DNA of 64,000 nucleotides. It comes from Sipunculus nudus. Taxonomy: Eukaryota > Annelida > Sipuncula > Golfingiida > Sipunculidae. Each line of letters opens with the position of its first letter. Within the stretch, counting starts at the first letter, position 1. The notes under the pieces are model-generated. The model was not told the DNA's origin. It did no database searches and worked only from the letters and a program-made list of their open reading frames with translations. Positions 14,701 to 27,900 of the stretch are shown piece by piece. Position numbers and translations under genes: made by a program. The stretch lies in assembly GCA_026874595.1 (NCBI GenBank), contig CM049308.1:23214367-23278366 (forward strand). Direction: 5' to 3'.

Positions 14701-14892
14701 GTAAGATATATTACATCACAATACCTTAGACTAGACACACAACGACTGCGTTAAGACGTTTATTCCATTATTAGAGTGCACCCGTAGAGCGCATACGTAA
14801 GATATATTACATCACAATACCTTAGACTAGACACACAACGACTGCGTTAAGACGTTTATTCCATTATTAGAGTGCACCCGTAGAGCGCATAC
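14701..14892. repeat. Perfect 96-bp tandem duplication
   Basis: 14,701-14,796 and 14,797-14,892 are identical by eye over 96 bp, both starting GTAAGATATATTAC and ending GAGCGCATAC. Identity implies a very recent duplication or an assembly artefact. Confidence 0.95.
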
Positions 14893-15561
14893 CTCCGCCA
14901 ACACATGGATCCGCATCAAGGTCCCCCAGACTATAACTATGAAAAATTAATCAGCTGTTGTATGTCCACCGGTATATTGTTCTACAAAATGTCATTGATA
15001 AGTTCATTTAAAAAATCATATAGAGACAACAAGTGCCCTGGGGTAGTTTGTGCAATGTACATATGGCGGACCACTTGCTGATTTCAGGCAACCTGTATCG
15101 TACACAGTATGGCTCCGCTTTCCTTTGTTTTAACCAGTGACTGAAAATTTGCTTCATTTATGCATAACATATGAAAATGGCCCTGTTATTCTACCATTTA
15201 ATATAATTTTGCTATTGCGTCATCCTTTTGTTCGATTATTACATGACCAACATTACTATCCGCTCGCTGATAGTGAAGATATAGAAACGCGTCTCTTACG
15301 GTAAGTTTATCCAAAGTATCTAAAGATTCCTAAGGAATTCCAAGGAGTATTTTTATGTTTAGTCATGATCCAAGAAATAATGTATAAAAGTTTTAGGCGG
15401 ATGATTATTTTTTTTACACATTTCGTAAAGAATAAACAAAAGACAAAGGGGACAACTTTGACTGGATTTAGTGCGAGATCCTCGCTAACCCATTTCAAAG
15501 TTTAAGGAAATGCTACCTATTCCATCATTCACAGTGAAATGAAGTACATATTAAGAAGCAA
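14893..15561. other. No gene seen
   Basis: AT-rich non-coding DNA with no supported frame. Confidence 0.5.
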
Positions 15562-15568
15562 AATAATA

Positions 15569-15612
<44 letters not shown>
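15562..15612. repeat. (AAT)n microsatellite
   Basis: Nearly pure AAT trinucleotide tract with one AGT variant near its start. Confidence 0.95.
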
Positions 15613-17134
15613 TATGATCATATAACCTCAGCTTTGTGCGGGCAATAGCATATCATTTAAGGAGCAATTATACCTTCTGTGGAGTAGCTTTTTCATCAGT
15701 TATTCACTGTTCATTGATAATCTTTTGCAAGCAGTACTCATCAGATAATCTACAGCAGACAAATATTCACAGACTTTAACAGTAGAATGACATTAACATT
15801 GAATGAAATGCATGTTTTGCTGAAGAATTCATAAGGGAGTGTGTTTTGAAAACAAAACAAAACAAAGAGACCTTAAAAAATTAAGAAGTTTTAGAAAAGT
15901 CCGGTTGAAGGAAACAAACTTGAAATTAAATATCGGATTCTAAAAAAAAAGTGTCATCATTAGTCAGAATGTTATCGTACATGTTTACAGATGTTCTTCT
16001 ATCCCATCTTTACCCGCTCCCCCCCCCTGAAGGTCTTCTTTTAAAACGATTTTGTTAGGTGGGCAAATTTAAAATTGTACATTTATAGGTATATGAAATC
16101 GAAGAATTCAGGTTATACCATTACAATAACAAAAAACGGACATATCTTAACAGAAACTATGGTAAAACCAAGGCTACCGTTTAAATATAACAATGGTAAA
16201 GTTAAATTCTTGTTATTAATTAATTCTGGTCGCTTTTTTCATTATCCTTAAATGACTTGTGATGGCACAATGGCAACATAGGCGTTTCATCGTTCCGAAC
16301 AAGATCACAAGTGCAACATTCTTTTTTTATGAAAATAGTGATCTGTGGCCCATGAGCACCCAGCTTGTACTATCTGAATATAATGCAAACTATGAAACGA
16401 AGAATGAAGAATAGAACTATTCTTATATTTTATAAAATCTGATTGGTTTGTCATTAAATGCAATGTATAACAGATGCAGCGGCGGAATGTACACCTTTGA
16501 TTGGAGCCCATTTTTTTATCATGTTTATACCAAATAACTCCTGACAAAAACTAAAGCATTTTATACCCGATTAACTAATGCTAGTTACTCTTAAATCGTG
16601 ATCAAGAACATTTTGATTTAGTGCACAAGATAACAAAATGACATGTGTCTTATACAATAAACAAACGCCTTGATTGTAATTAAAGGTTTTTGCATTTCTT
16701 TTTTTTATATTAATTTATTACAATTTTTATAAAGATAATAAAACAGTAACAAAATTGTTGGGATTATGATATTGGATCAGTATAGAGGAAGTCAACATTA
16801 AGGTTGTTTTAACAGCACATATAAATTCCCTTTTAAGTACATTGAACTTTTCTGACATTGCACATTTTCAAGTAATTTTAAAATGACTAACTCTCAAAGA
16901 ATCTGAACTTAGTTCGTGTCTCTTACTGCTCGTCCAACTTACTGCCTAATGATCTCTCCGACGTACACCTAAATGATAAATAGTTAAAAAGTAGGAATAA
17001 TTAAATCATTATTTGTATGTTCATTTGGCAAATGTTAAAATTAAATATTAAAACGTGTCTTGTAAAACAATATTTTATTTGAAATGATTTTGGAAGAAAA
17101 TACAATTGTTTATGAATGCCATAGAGGTCATCAT

Positions 17135-17137
<3 letters not shown>
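15613..17137. other. No gene seen
   Basis: AT-rich. Includes a C-run near 16,020. No coding or RNA signal recognized. Confidence 0.5.
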
Positions 17138-18469
<1,332 letters not shown>

Positions 18470-19056
18470 GGAGCGTAATGCGGCGGCCGCCCGTCAAGCC
18501 CCACAACCCGCTGCGGTCACCGCACACCGTAGAGTACCGTACGGTTTTAGGGACCGCAGGAATAATTTAGCCTCGGTCACAACCCGCTGTTACCGCGTAA
18601 CGTTGATCACCGGTAGGTGTTTGAAACCTAATGAATACTAATGCGGCCGACGTAGGGTAACGGCAAGGTGTCTTCCTTATTCTCACGCCCTTGCGCGGTA
18701 AAGTAAGCTCACTCTGCGGACGCCGCAAGCTAGCCTTGCTAAACCGCAAAGACCCATTGCGACAGCCGCAGGTACACCGTACGTCTCTCGGGTAGCCGCG
18801 TAAGCGTTAAAAATTCGCACTGGCATCCTACGACCTCCGTACGTCTACTGTACGGCGCCCGTACGGATCCCGTAGGTGGCTGCCTGACGCACGGCCGCCT
18901 CATGAATTTGAGCGCTTGCGCTAATGTCAGTTACATTCGTTGCGGAGTCCCTGCGGCCTTTGAAAAACGCACGGCTGCCGTACGTCAACCGCACGGAATA
19001 GCCCAAAACACTCGCCGTACGGTGACCGTATCCCAGTGGTGACCGAGGCTTATAAA
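18470..19056. repeat. CpG-dense repeat family F, copy 2
   Basis: About 590 bp packed with CCGTACGG and CCGCA words in an otherwise AT-rich region. Its first half matches 12,962-13,235 directly, with about 90 bp extra at 18,563-18,655. Its second half matches 13,240-13,480 in reverse. The word GCCTCGGTCACAAC (18,572) recurs inverted as GTGGTGACCGAGGC at the right end, suggesting a terminal inverted repeat. Confidence 0.7.
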
Positions 19057-19880
19057 GTGGGCGAGGGCTGTGGACTGAACAGCGACGTCATTCACGATCA
19101 TTTTGTATACAATGGGCGCTGATATTGCATGGTTATTCCGATGCGGTGAAGCATAAACGATACCAGTAAGAGTATTAAAAGTATTAGTGTTTTTTACGGC
19201 TTTGATGTAATTTCCACAGCATATAAGAAAATAAATTTATAAATAGTCTTAAAATTTCATGCATATTCAGTTTATTTTAATATCTCAAAATACAAATATA
19301 CATATATTCAATCCGATTGTATAAAACATATATAAAGTTAAAAGGATTGTTAACAATAGACATATAAATGTCACAGTTCATGCAATGTCTCGGAGCAATG
19401 GGAGAATCACGTCACAACGGATATACCGTTTGAACATACTATCTCGGGCTACCGTTACACTTAACACTTTACACTAGCCGTTTTTGCCTTTATAATGTTA
19501 AAATATGTGCATTCGACAGTTAGATAAATTATGAATAAACAGAAACTGCAATAAGATTATTTAGTCAGTTGTCCTGTAACAGATTGTTAGTATTAATTTC
19601 ATATGAAATGAACATGCACACACACACATAATAAATAAATAATCAATAAATTATTTAACTAGTTAGAAGTAAATAAATAAATATTTTCACATTTTAAAAT
19701 GCTGTTTAAAGAATATATAAAGAAACAAGAAAACAATTACGCTTGCCCCTTATAAATAGTAAATCAAAAGCCACTTACAGCTGATTAGTAAAATTGGAAC
19801 GTTAACTTTACTTTCCATCTTTAGCAGAGGTGAGCTATATCAGCGGATATATCAGTGTATATCAGAACACAAGATCAATG
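19057..19880. other. No gene seen
   Basis: AT-rich DNA without coding support; leads into the CpG-richer segment at 19.9 kb. Confidence 0.45.
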
Positions 19881-20160
19881 GTTTATATAGCTAATCAAAA
19901 TTAGTCCCCCACCTTTGCTTGTGCGCTGTAACACGAGATGTAACTAGGAGCTGACATCCCATTGGACGTCACGAAGCGCTGAGAGACTAGCTCATGCATA
20001 ATCATGAGCTCGTGGCTCCTCAGCAACATGCTGCGGAACCTGGCAGTTGTAATTTGTCGCTGACTGGAAGTCCATGCAGCGTTCTCTGTATGGCGGAGCG
20101 ACGCCGGCCGCTCAACAAGTCAAACGTTTAGAGAGAGGTCTGTATGACTTGTCAACGTGA
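19881..20160 (+). promoter_or_regulatory. Possible promoter / first-exon region
   Basis: A locally CpG-rich segment at the boundary between CpG-richer and CpG-depleted DNA. Visible words: TTTATATAG (19,882), ATTGG, an inverted CCAAT box (19,961), overlapping GACGTCA, a CRE-like site (19,965-19,971), then GC-rich ATGGCGGAGCGACGCC at about 20,089, which opens a 13-codon frame. It could be the promoter and leader exon of the plus-strand gene whose coding exon lies at 32,034. This is inference from motifs and composition; no transcript evidence. Confidence 0.3.
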
Positions 20161-20516
20161 ATACTTCATTGATAACAAACGTACAAAGGGTATCTGAATA
20201 CACTCGACATCGTGACACGGACTAAAAGGTCAGTATTTGTTGATTTGTCATTGGAGTTCATACTAAACACTTCCACGGTTTTACTTAGTTGCGTATGAGT
20301 TATATACTTTAGAAAGAATTGTGAACTTTTTGGGACAAGTACCTGGAATTTTACTAACTGCAAAGGAAAGGCGCATTTTTAGTTCTTGCTGTATCTTACT
20401 CTTATTAAATATTAGGTAATTTTACACTATAATAAGAGTAACTATATATCTATTCTTCACGTAATGCTCATTGATTTATTTTAAATGCAAGATCCTTTGT
20501 TAAGCACCTCTCCCTT
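20161..20516. other. No gene seen
   Basis: AT-rich, non-coding; a short minus-strand frame at 20,166-20,363 has no domain. Confidence 0.45.
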
Positions 20517-20517
20517 T

Positions 20518-20574
<57 letters not shown>
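20517..20574. repeat. (CT)n microsatellite
   Basis: Pure TC/CT dinucleotide tract of about 58 bp. Confidence 0.97.
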
Positions 20575-20577
<3 letters not shown>

Positions 20578-20769
20578 CACATTCAGATAAAAACCAATTG
20601 AGGAATTGCGGTGACTAATATGAAAATAATATATAAATGCCCACAAAATTAAATTATCTGTTTGTAATCTTTAAAATGTAACTTTTTTTGGGAAAAATGT
20701 TTTTCATTATTGTCTAGATGATGTTCAGCAGTGTCCATAGGTAAAAAATATATCCAAGACTTGGCTGTT
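20575..20769. other. No gene seen
   Basis: Unique-looking AT-rich spacer between two pyrimidine-rich tracts. Confidence 0.5.
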
Positions 20770-21205
20770 TTGTGGCTCATCCTGGCTCTCCTCTTATAAT
20801 TAATCCATCTTTGGCTCACTCTCTTTTTCCTCCTCCCTTTTTTTCTCTCTCTCTCTGGCTTGCTGTTTGCCTCTTTCTTCTTCCCTTTCTACTGGCTTGT
20901 TTTATTTTCTGTTTAAATTTCAGAGCTCTCCTCTCTCTCTTTTCCATATGTTCTCTCTCTTTCTCTATCAATTTTGTCAGTCTGCCTCTTATGCCTCTCT
21001 CTTTCTCTCTCTCTGCCCCTCCTGTTTCACTGAGATTCAGTGTAGTCTGTTTCCCCTTAATTTGTTCTGTCATGAATACTTTCTGTGTTTGTCTACCTGT
21101 CTGTCTTTCTTTCATCCTCCATCTCTCTTTATTGGCTTTCTTCTTTCAATTATCTCTTTCTTTCTGTCTGTCTTCATGTCTCTCTCATACACTCTGCTTT
21201 CTCCA

Positions 21206-21242
<37 letters not shown>

Positions 21243-21640
21243 CTTGCTTGTTCTCATTTTAGTCTCTCCCTCTGACGGTCTTTCTGTCTGTATGTCTTTT
21301 TTTGACCAAGTTTTTCATGTCTGTATGCATCTGTTGATCTCTCTGTCTGATTCAGTGTATCATTTTAACTAATGCCTTCCTTGTCATTCTGTCTGCTCCC
21401 TGAATGTTTTTCATTCTCTTCCTGTCTCTTTACAGGCCCTTTTCTGCTGTGCCTGTTTTTCTCTCTGTCTCTTTCTTTGTCTGTCACTCTCTGTCCTTGT
21501 CTGTCTCTCTTTCTATTTCTGTCTGTCTCTCTCTCTGCTTTTCTGTCTCTATCTGTCTCTGTCTGTCTCTCTGTTTGTCTGTCTGTCTTTCTCTGTCTGT
21601 CTCACTCTCACACAAAACAAACACACACACAGACACACTC
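20770..21640 (+). repeat. Polypyrimidine (CT/CTGT) tract, about 0.85 kb
   Basis: Strongly strand-asymmetric: the plus strand is mostly C and T, built from CTCT, CTGT and TTTCTC words, ending in a short CA-rich piece (21,611-21,640). It yields long Ser/Leu/Phe-rich open frames in several overlapping frames, as a stop-poor pyrimidine tract must. It is probably a decayed, expanded microsatellite, capable in principle of triplex formation. Confidence 0.85.
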
Positions 21641-22528
21641 ATAATGGTTTATATGGTTCAAGTGGCTTCTTTTGTGAAATATAAACATATTAGGTTTTAT
21701 TACAAATTGTTATTCTAAAGGGGCCTTAGGTTTTAGAAAATATTTTTTTTTCTCATTCACAAAAAGCTTTCAGTAACATTCATGTTAATCAAAGGAAGCC
21801 ATCCCCTCCCATTGTATTACTGAACAAAAATGTCAAAGACGACCAAGTTTACTCATACACCCTCACTTTGATTAGATGTGTGAACTGTGTGTATACTCTA
21901 TTGTGTAGTTATCCCATTACTTTCTTCATTTCAATAATTCCACTGAAAAAAAAGAACAGACATGTTTTTGAACCATTTCTGTCTGTCTAGTCCTGATGGA
22001 GTTGGATCACATCTACAAATCTATACAAATTTATATGTTTTTTTCTGTATTATGAGAAATTTTTATTCAGCTTTGTGGTTAGCAAGGGACTATTCTGATA
22101 CTTGACATTTATTAACTAAAGTTACTCCCTTGAACCTTTTATAAAATCCAGCACTCGTGGTCCTAACAGTTAGGGCAGGACGGTACACCCTAGCTTACTT
22201 CTAAGTTCTAACCCTACCAATGAACTTTCCTGTCTGTTTGGGTACTATGACAAACTTTTCATCTTAATATGTAGTTTTTAATACTATTAATATTTTGTAC
22301 TGGCAAATAAGCAAATTCTTATTGTCCTTTGTGTCCATATTAAAGCTTTTGCTGCAGGCTTCAGTTAAATAGAACAAGCAGGCTGACTGAAGTATTTCTT
22401 AAATTTTTCACTGATAGAAGTTTGATAAATTGAGTAACTCAGTAATACAGTTTCATTAGTTTATTTTGACATTTAAAATTCAATTAACCAATGTAACATA
22501 TATAACATAGCATCTTTTCCTGTAAGCC
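21641..22528. other. No gene seen
   Basis: AT-rich, CpG-poor, non-coding. Confidence 0.5.
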
Positions 22529-22832
22529 AAAAAATAAAGGTATGGTTCTCAGGCACTTTTTCTCAGAAACCAAGTGTGGGCGGGCAATTTTTTTATTTTT
22601 TTACCATTTTTGTATATTCCGATAAAAATGTCATATGATAAGGGAAAAGCATGAAATTAAACAGATTTTGTTTGCTAATCAGGTAAAAGCACTACATAAC
22701 AAAGAAAAACTAATAAAAATTGTATTAAATTTTATCTTCTTGAAAGATGAAAATCAAAATAAAATTTTGATGCTAGGGTTAAAATTGACATGGGCGGTGC
22801 CTGAGAAATATACCTTTTTTTGTGCCTAACAC
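22529..22832 (+). mobile_element. MITE family B, copy 1
   Basis: About 300 bp, opening with AAGGTATGGTTCTCAGGCAC and closing with the inverted GTGCCTGAGAAATATACCTT. The interior (TGTCATATGATAAGGGAAAA, GTAAAAGCACTACATAAC, GATGAAAATCAAAAT) is shared with 44,943-45,158 and, inverted, with 48,640-48,932. No coding capacity. Ends sit at TA-containing sites, which would fit a Tc1/mariner-type MITE; tentative. Confidence 0.8.
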
Positions 22833-23370
22833 CTAGAATTTTATTTTTTAATTTACCCATTCTGCTTTTATAAAATTATTGGTCAAATAGTCCACCTTAT
22901 GTGCAGAGGGTTGTAGGAATCTTGTAAAATTGTGTTGTCTAAAACAGTTAAATAATTGACTTTCACAGTTTTGTAGATCAATCACTTTATTCCCCTGAAC
23001 AATTTTTAATATGCAGATACATGCATCTATAACTAATCCAGTGTAAGGGCTTTTCTTTTTCTCTACTGGTATAATACTAATAATAATTGGACTATGATTA
23101 GGAAAACAAAAATCTGTTCCAAGGTGTACTCATTTAGGGCCCCACTGACACTGTCAATAACATTCCTGGAACCACATCTGCAACCAACAGTTGGCACTAA
23201 TCCCATGTGAAAGCTTCCATAATGCAAAAGTTGCAACATTTCTGTAGCTTCCATAGTGCAAAATTTCAAATTTCCTTTATTATATAGAAGTGCAAGTCAG
23301 TCACCAAATTGCTTGACACTAATTAAGCTTGTAAGTCATCCTTCTGGCAGAGATCCTTCTACTTGAAAAT
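22833..23370. other. No gene seen
   Basis: AT-rich non-coding sequence. Confidence 0.5.
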
Positions 23371-23605
23371 GAATCTCTTCCTGGTAAGTATTGTGGGACA
23401 ACAGGGGCTACTTGTCTCAACAATCAAACTTTAAAATCAAAATTTGTTATATTTCAGGGAAACATCTTCTGTTTATATTTCACTTGTGAATCTCTTCCTG
23501 GTAGGCACTGTGCAAATAGCAGGACTACTTGTCTCAACTGTCAAACTTTAATATCAAAATTTGTTACATTTCAAGGAAACTTACTTTGTTTATAATTCAC
23601 ATACC
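23371..23605. repeat. Diverged 117-bp tandem duplication
   Basis: GAATCTCTTCCTGGTA at 23,371 recurs at 23,488. The following ACTTGTCTCAAC, TCAAACTTTAA and AAAATTTGTTA words recur with the same spacing. Confidence 0.75.
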
Positions 23606-23760
23606 AGTGCTTACACAATAATACTTATTCAGTGAAGTCCTTACCACAATAACACCAGTGTTCATGAAAACATCTCATGTTTATATTTCACATGCATATG
23701 CTTACAAATTATTACTTTTTCCATGAAGTCCTTACCACAAGAACACCAATGTTAATGTAA
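23606..23760. repeat. Diverged tandem duplication, period about 90 bp
   Basis: The segment with GTGAAGTCCTTACCACAA and AACACCAGTGTT near 23,630 recurs near 23,728 as ATGAAGTCCTTACCACAA and AACACCAATGTT. It lies just upstream of the retrotransposon and may belong to its 5' region or to the host. Confidence 0.6.
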
Positions 23761-24114
23761 TCTGCCATGAAATAATTCTAATCCAACATATTTGAATGGA
23801 TGAATTGCTCGTTTCACTACATTTTTACCTACACCGCTGGTGTGTGTAGGAGCCATGGTGCTTTTCGGATATCAGATTGTGAGGCCCATAAACACTGTAC
23901 AGCAGAGCCATTCTCTTGTGAGTCTGAGTCTGGACAGTGTGCTTGTACGTGTGTTACTGTAGGATTGTTTCCAGAGTTGATTGTTGTAGCATCAAAATGC
24001 AAAGAATAATCATGTCTCTCCATCACATGGTTTCAAGCCCAAATCTTGTAACACCACAGTAATTGCTGGTGTTCTTTCCAGTTTAATGGCGTTTTGTGAT
24101 GGTGTACATGAGTA

Positions 24115-24918
24115 ATGGGTAATGATATTAGTACCAAAGTCAATGTTGTTGCCTTTGAAAGACTGAATACACGAGGTCGAGGGCCAGGGCTTGTGAAAAT
24201 AGCATTCAGTGAGCCTGATCAGAAGATTGAGGTGTTACGCGCAAAAGCCTGCCTGAGGAAAACAGCTGATTTCGGTCAAGTGTATTTACAGAGTAGCAAA
24301 TCTCATGCAGAACGTGTCTTGGAGCGGAATTTTAAAACAGTGTTACAACTGTTACCGAGTGGCGGTGATTACAGAATCACTGGACATGGGGTGATTATCA
24401 ATAAAGAGGATGCGGTATCAGCTGTAGCTCAAGATGCACCCCCAGGTGAGAATGCCTGGCAAAGAGTTAACAACCAAAGATCCAGGGGCAGACGTGGAGG
24501 CCCAAGTGGTCGCCGAGGTGTGGGGACAGCCAGAGGTGGTCGCCATCCCTCTCCCCAGGCCGATAGACAAATGGGATTGGTACCAACAGGGAATAAATTT
24601 GCACCCCTGGCAAGCTCTCCTGAAAAATGGTCTCAGTCGAATTCTGTCCCAATATTATCACAGTACAGTAGTACAGTGAATGTAGGAAATGGTGCGGTGT
24701 GTACAACCCAAGAACAATTTGGCCCTACTGGTCCATCGAATCTTACTGAAATTCCGCGCTCAACTACGATGCCCATTAATACGCCTCTACGTCTTATTGA
24801 AACAGACCAAGATAATATGCACTCTACATTACCCTCATTACAGCCAGTGATAGTAAACACAGCCAGTGATGATGAGATGGTATCCAATGATGAGCGACAG
24901 ACTGAGGTGCCTATGTAG
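24115..24918 (+). CDS. Retrotransposon ORF1 protein (RNA-binding), 267 aa
   Basis: Likely the nucleic-acid chaperone of the retrotransposon ribonucleoprotein. Residues 10-100 have the layout of the RRM-like domain of LINE ORF1 proteins: PGLVKIAF strand, a VLRAKACLRK basic helix, VYLQSS, an AERVLERNFK helix, then a closing YRITGHGVII strand. Residues 115-145 are Arg/Gly-rich (RSRGRRGG, RRGVGTARGG), as in RNA-binding tails. The C-terminal third is low in recognizable structure. The start at 24,115 is the first ATG after an in-frame TGA at 24,109. The protein is short for the family and shows no coiled coil or zinc knuckle, so an N-terminal part may be missing: an in-frame Cys-rich frame lies upstream at 23,800-24,009 but is closed off by stops. 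It ends with TAG at 24,916 and is in the same frame as ORF2. Confidence 0.75.
   Translation: MGNDISTKVNVVAFERLNTRGRGPGLVKIAFSEPDQKIEVLRAKACLRKTADFGQVYLQSSKSHAERVLERNFKTVLQLLPSGGDYRITGHGVIINKEDAVSAVAQDAPPGENAWQRVNNQRSRGRRGGPSGRRGVGTARGGRHPSPQADRQMGLVPTGNKFAPLASSPEKWSQSNSVPILSQYSSTVNVGNGAVCTTQEQFGPTGPSNLTEIPRSTTMPINTPLRLIETDQDNMHSTLPSLQPVIVNTASDDEMVSNDERQTEVPM
24916..24918 (+). promoter_or_regulatory. In-frame TAG between ORF1 and ORF2, candidate readthrough site
   Basis: From 24,115 to 28,434 there is a single reading frame of 1,440 codons interrupted only by this TAG (context CCT ATG TAG GAC AGT). ORF2 has no ATG before 25,261, which is inside the endonuclease domain. A weak GGAC...GTCC stem (24,918-24,933) follows immediately. 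ORF2 expression therefore appears to need stop suppression, non-AUG initiation or reinitiation; alternatively the TAG is a mutation of a fused ORF in this copy. Confidence 0.5.
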
Positions 24919-24966
24919 GACAGTTCCCGGTCCGATGGAATTTCTTATTTTGAGGCTAAATCTGTT

Positions 24967-27900
24967 TTGAAAATTTGTCAGCTTAATGTAGCAGGTTGGA
25001 CTATTAACAACCATGAATTGAGGAAAAATATTATTGTTAAAACTGTAGCTGATTTTATAAGCATAAATGAAACTCACCTTTCATATGATGAAATACTAAA
25101 TATTCCTGGATATATTTGGTATGGACACAATCGGGAATGTAGGCATAAGAAAGCACCAAAAACCTTTGGAGGTGTGGGAATATTTGTCAAGACAAGCATT
25201 CATTCAGATTTTGATGTGTCAGTAATTGATAAGTCAGTAGACGGAATTTTGGTATTACATATGCAAAATAAACATAGTAAATCAACCTTTATTATATGCT
25301 CGGTGTATCTACCACCAGAAAACAGTGTGTGGGGTAGTGATTCAAATAGTTTCTATGAACATTTATTAAATCAGATATACATACACATTAATGTTGATCA
25401 TTTTATAATTTGTGGAGACCTTAACAGTAGAGTTGGGGACTCAATTGATATGATTGAAGGTATTGATGATATTCCTAAGAGACAGGTTATTGATTTTAAC
25501 AAAAATCAGCACGGAGCAGCGTTGATAGAATTTTTACACGAATCAAAATTTTGTATAGTTAATGGAAGGATAAATAACTTGCAAAATAATTTCACATGTA
25601 TATCATCTAAAGGAAAATCTGTAGTAGATTACATTTTGGTTCCACAGGATAAATTAAAGGACTGTATATATTTTTCTGTATCACCATGTTCTGATCTCAT
25701 AGAAAACAATAACTTAATGTATCTAGTCGGAAGAAAATCTCGGATACCTGATCATTCTCTCATTGAAGTCCATTTTGATATTGGAGTTAAAATAGATCAT
25801 ACACATATACAAAAGAAACGAGAGGCAAAAAGAAAGTTTAATTTCAGGAATATACCCACTAATTTTATGAAGTCTGAACACGTAATGCATGATATATTAG
25901 AAGCCATAAATATTATTGAAAATGCTAAAGATTCACAGGCATCCGTTGATAATGCATATTGTGCTGTCATAAGTCCAATTAGTAATGAAATGAATAATTT
26001 TTTGGTACGTAATGATTGTATAAAGAACAAACGCAGAGTAAAACCATTTTGGAATGATGAATTAGATGCATTGTTTAAAGATAAAAGAAAGGCTGAAAAG
26101 GAATATAGAAAATGTGTTAGTGCTGGTAAAGAGAGGAAAGAACTTCTAGCAGCTTTTAAGAAAAAATCTGCTCTCTTTGATCGAAAATTTAGATATTATG
26201 AAAGACAATACCGAAGGGACGGAATGTGCAGGATTGAGCAGTTACAGGTGCACAACTCTCAGCTTTTTTGGCAATATATTAAGCGATTGGGTCCTCCCCG
26301 TAAGAATTGTATACCATTTGAGGTATATGACATAGATAATCATATTGTATATGATGAGGTAAGTGTGTTGAGTAAATGGAAATCTGATTTTGAAAAATTA
26401 TATGCGGGTATAAATGAGTCTTACATTAACAATCAAAATTTTATGGAACAAATAAAACATTTTATGTCATGTATAGAAAATGATATGATTGACCCATTAT
26501 ATCAGGGAAACCAGGAAATAAATACATTTATTACTTATGATGAAGTAGAAAGTGTAGTTAATAAGCTGAAAAGGGGGAAAGCTGCAGGAATTGATGAGAT
26601 TCCTTATGATGTTCTGAAAAAAGTTATAGTCACTAAAGCATTACACAGTTTCTTTAATATGGTATTTGATTATGGAAAAGTTCCTTCCGTATGGGCTGAT
26701 TCAATGGTAATTCCGATCTTGAAGTCCAGTGTCGATGACCCTAGGGTGCCAATGAACTATAGGGGTATTAGTTTGTTATGTTGTATTGCAAAGGTCTATG
26801 GGAGTATTTTGAACAGGCGTCTTATGAAGTACTTGGATAATCATAACATCTTAGTTGAGGAGCAAAATGGTTTCAGAGAAAATAGATCGTGCTTAGAGCA
26901 CATTTTGTCCTTATATTGTATTATCAGAAATAGACTAAACATGGGTCTTAATACGTTTACAGCTTTTATAGATTTGAAAACCGCTTTTGACTCGGTGAAA
27001 AGAGATTTTCTGTACTATAAATTATTTCAGTGTGGAATTGATGGCAAATTTTATTTTGCTATTAAAGCGTTATACAAAGACACACGAGCTTGTGTAAAGG
27101 TAAATGATCTGTACACAGATTGGTTTGATACCTCAGATGGTGTCAGGCAGGGTGATACCCTTTCACCAACGTTATTTTCGATCTTTATTAATGATTTGGC
27201 AGAGGGTATCAATAGAATGAACAGAGGAATAGATGTTAACAGCAGAAATGTGAGTATCTTAATGTACGCTGATGATATTGTTTTATTAGCACCCTCTGCG
27301 TCTACGTTACAAGAAATGTTATCTTACATTCATGAATGGTGTCACAAGTGGCAAATTGAAATTAGTGAGAAAAAGTCAAAAGTTGTACACTTTAGGCGGT
27401 CGAGACAGAAAAGGTCAAATGTTCTCTTTAAAGCAGGGGAGAAAGTTATTTCCTATACATCATTTTATAAATATCTTGGTGTGTATTTTGATGAAAATCT
27501 CAATTTAAATCATCACGAGAGAGAGATGGCTGCAGCTGCCATGAGAGCATTAGGAGCTGTGATAGGTAAATATCGAACAAATAATAATATGTCGTTTAAA
27601 GTTTACAGTAATCTTGTTCATGCTTGTGTTCTACCAATCATAGAATATGGTTCAGAAATATATTGCGGTGATAAACGTCCTAGATTAGAGAATGTTCAGA
27701 CGACAGCCGCCAGAATATTTTTGGGAGTAAACAGATTTGCTCCACATTTAGCCATCCAAGGTGATGTAGGTTGGGTAATCTGTAAATACCGGTTTATTAT
27801 GAATATGGTGAGATTATGGAATAGGATTGTCAAAATGGATGAAAACAGATTATGTAAGCAAATATTTTTATGGGATTATGCTTTACTAGAAAATAATTGG

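Noticed and set aside
14701-14892. CRISPR-like direct repeats
   Set aside because: Only two adjacent identical units with no spacers, in animal DNA; it is a tandem duplication.
20772-21718. Ser/Leu/Phe-rich open frames up to 167 codons
   Set aside because: A C/T-only tract cannot form stop codons on that strand; the frames overlap in all phases.
22150-22215. Possible third tRNA-like SINE head (AGTTCTAACCC as a B box)
   Set aside because: The A box does not match at the required spacing, and no arm pairing was convincing.
23800-24009. Cys-rich in-frame open segment upstream of ORF1 as an ORF1 N-terminus
   Set aside because: Same frame as ORF1 but separated by stops at 24,007 and 24,109; no zinc-knuckle spacing clear enough to claim it.
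24935-24970. ATG at 24,935 as the ORF2 start
   Set aside because: It is in another frame and meets TGA within 12 codons, so it cannot feed ORF2 without a frameshift.
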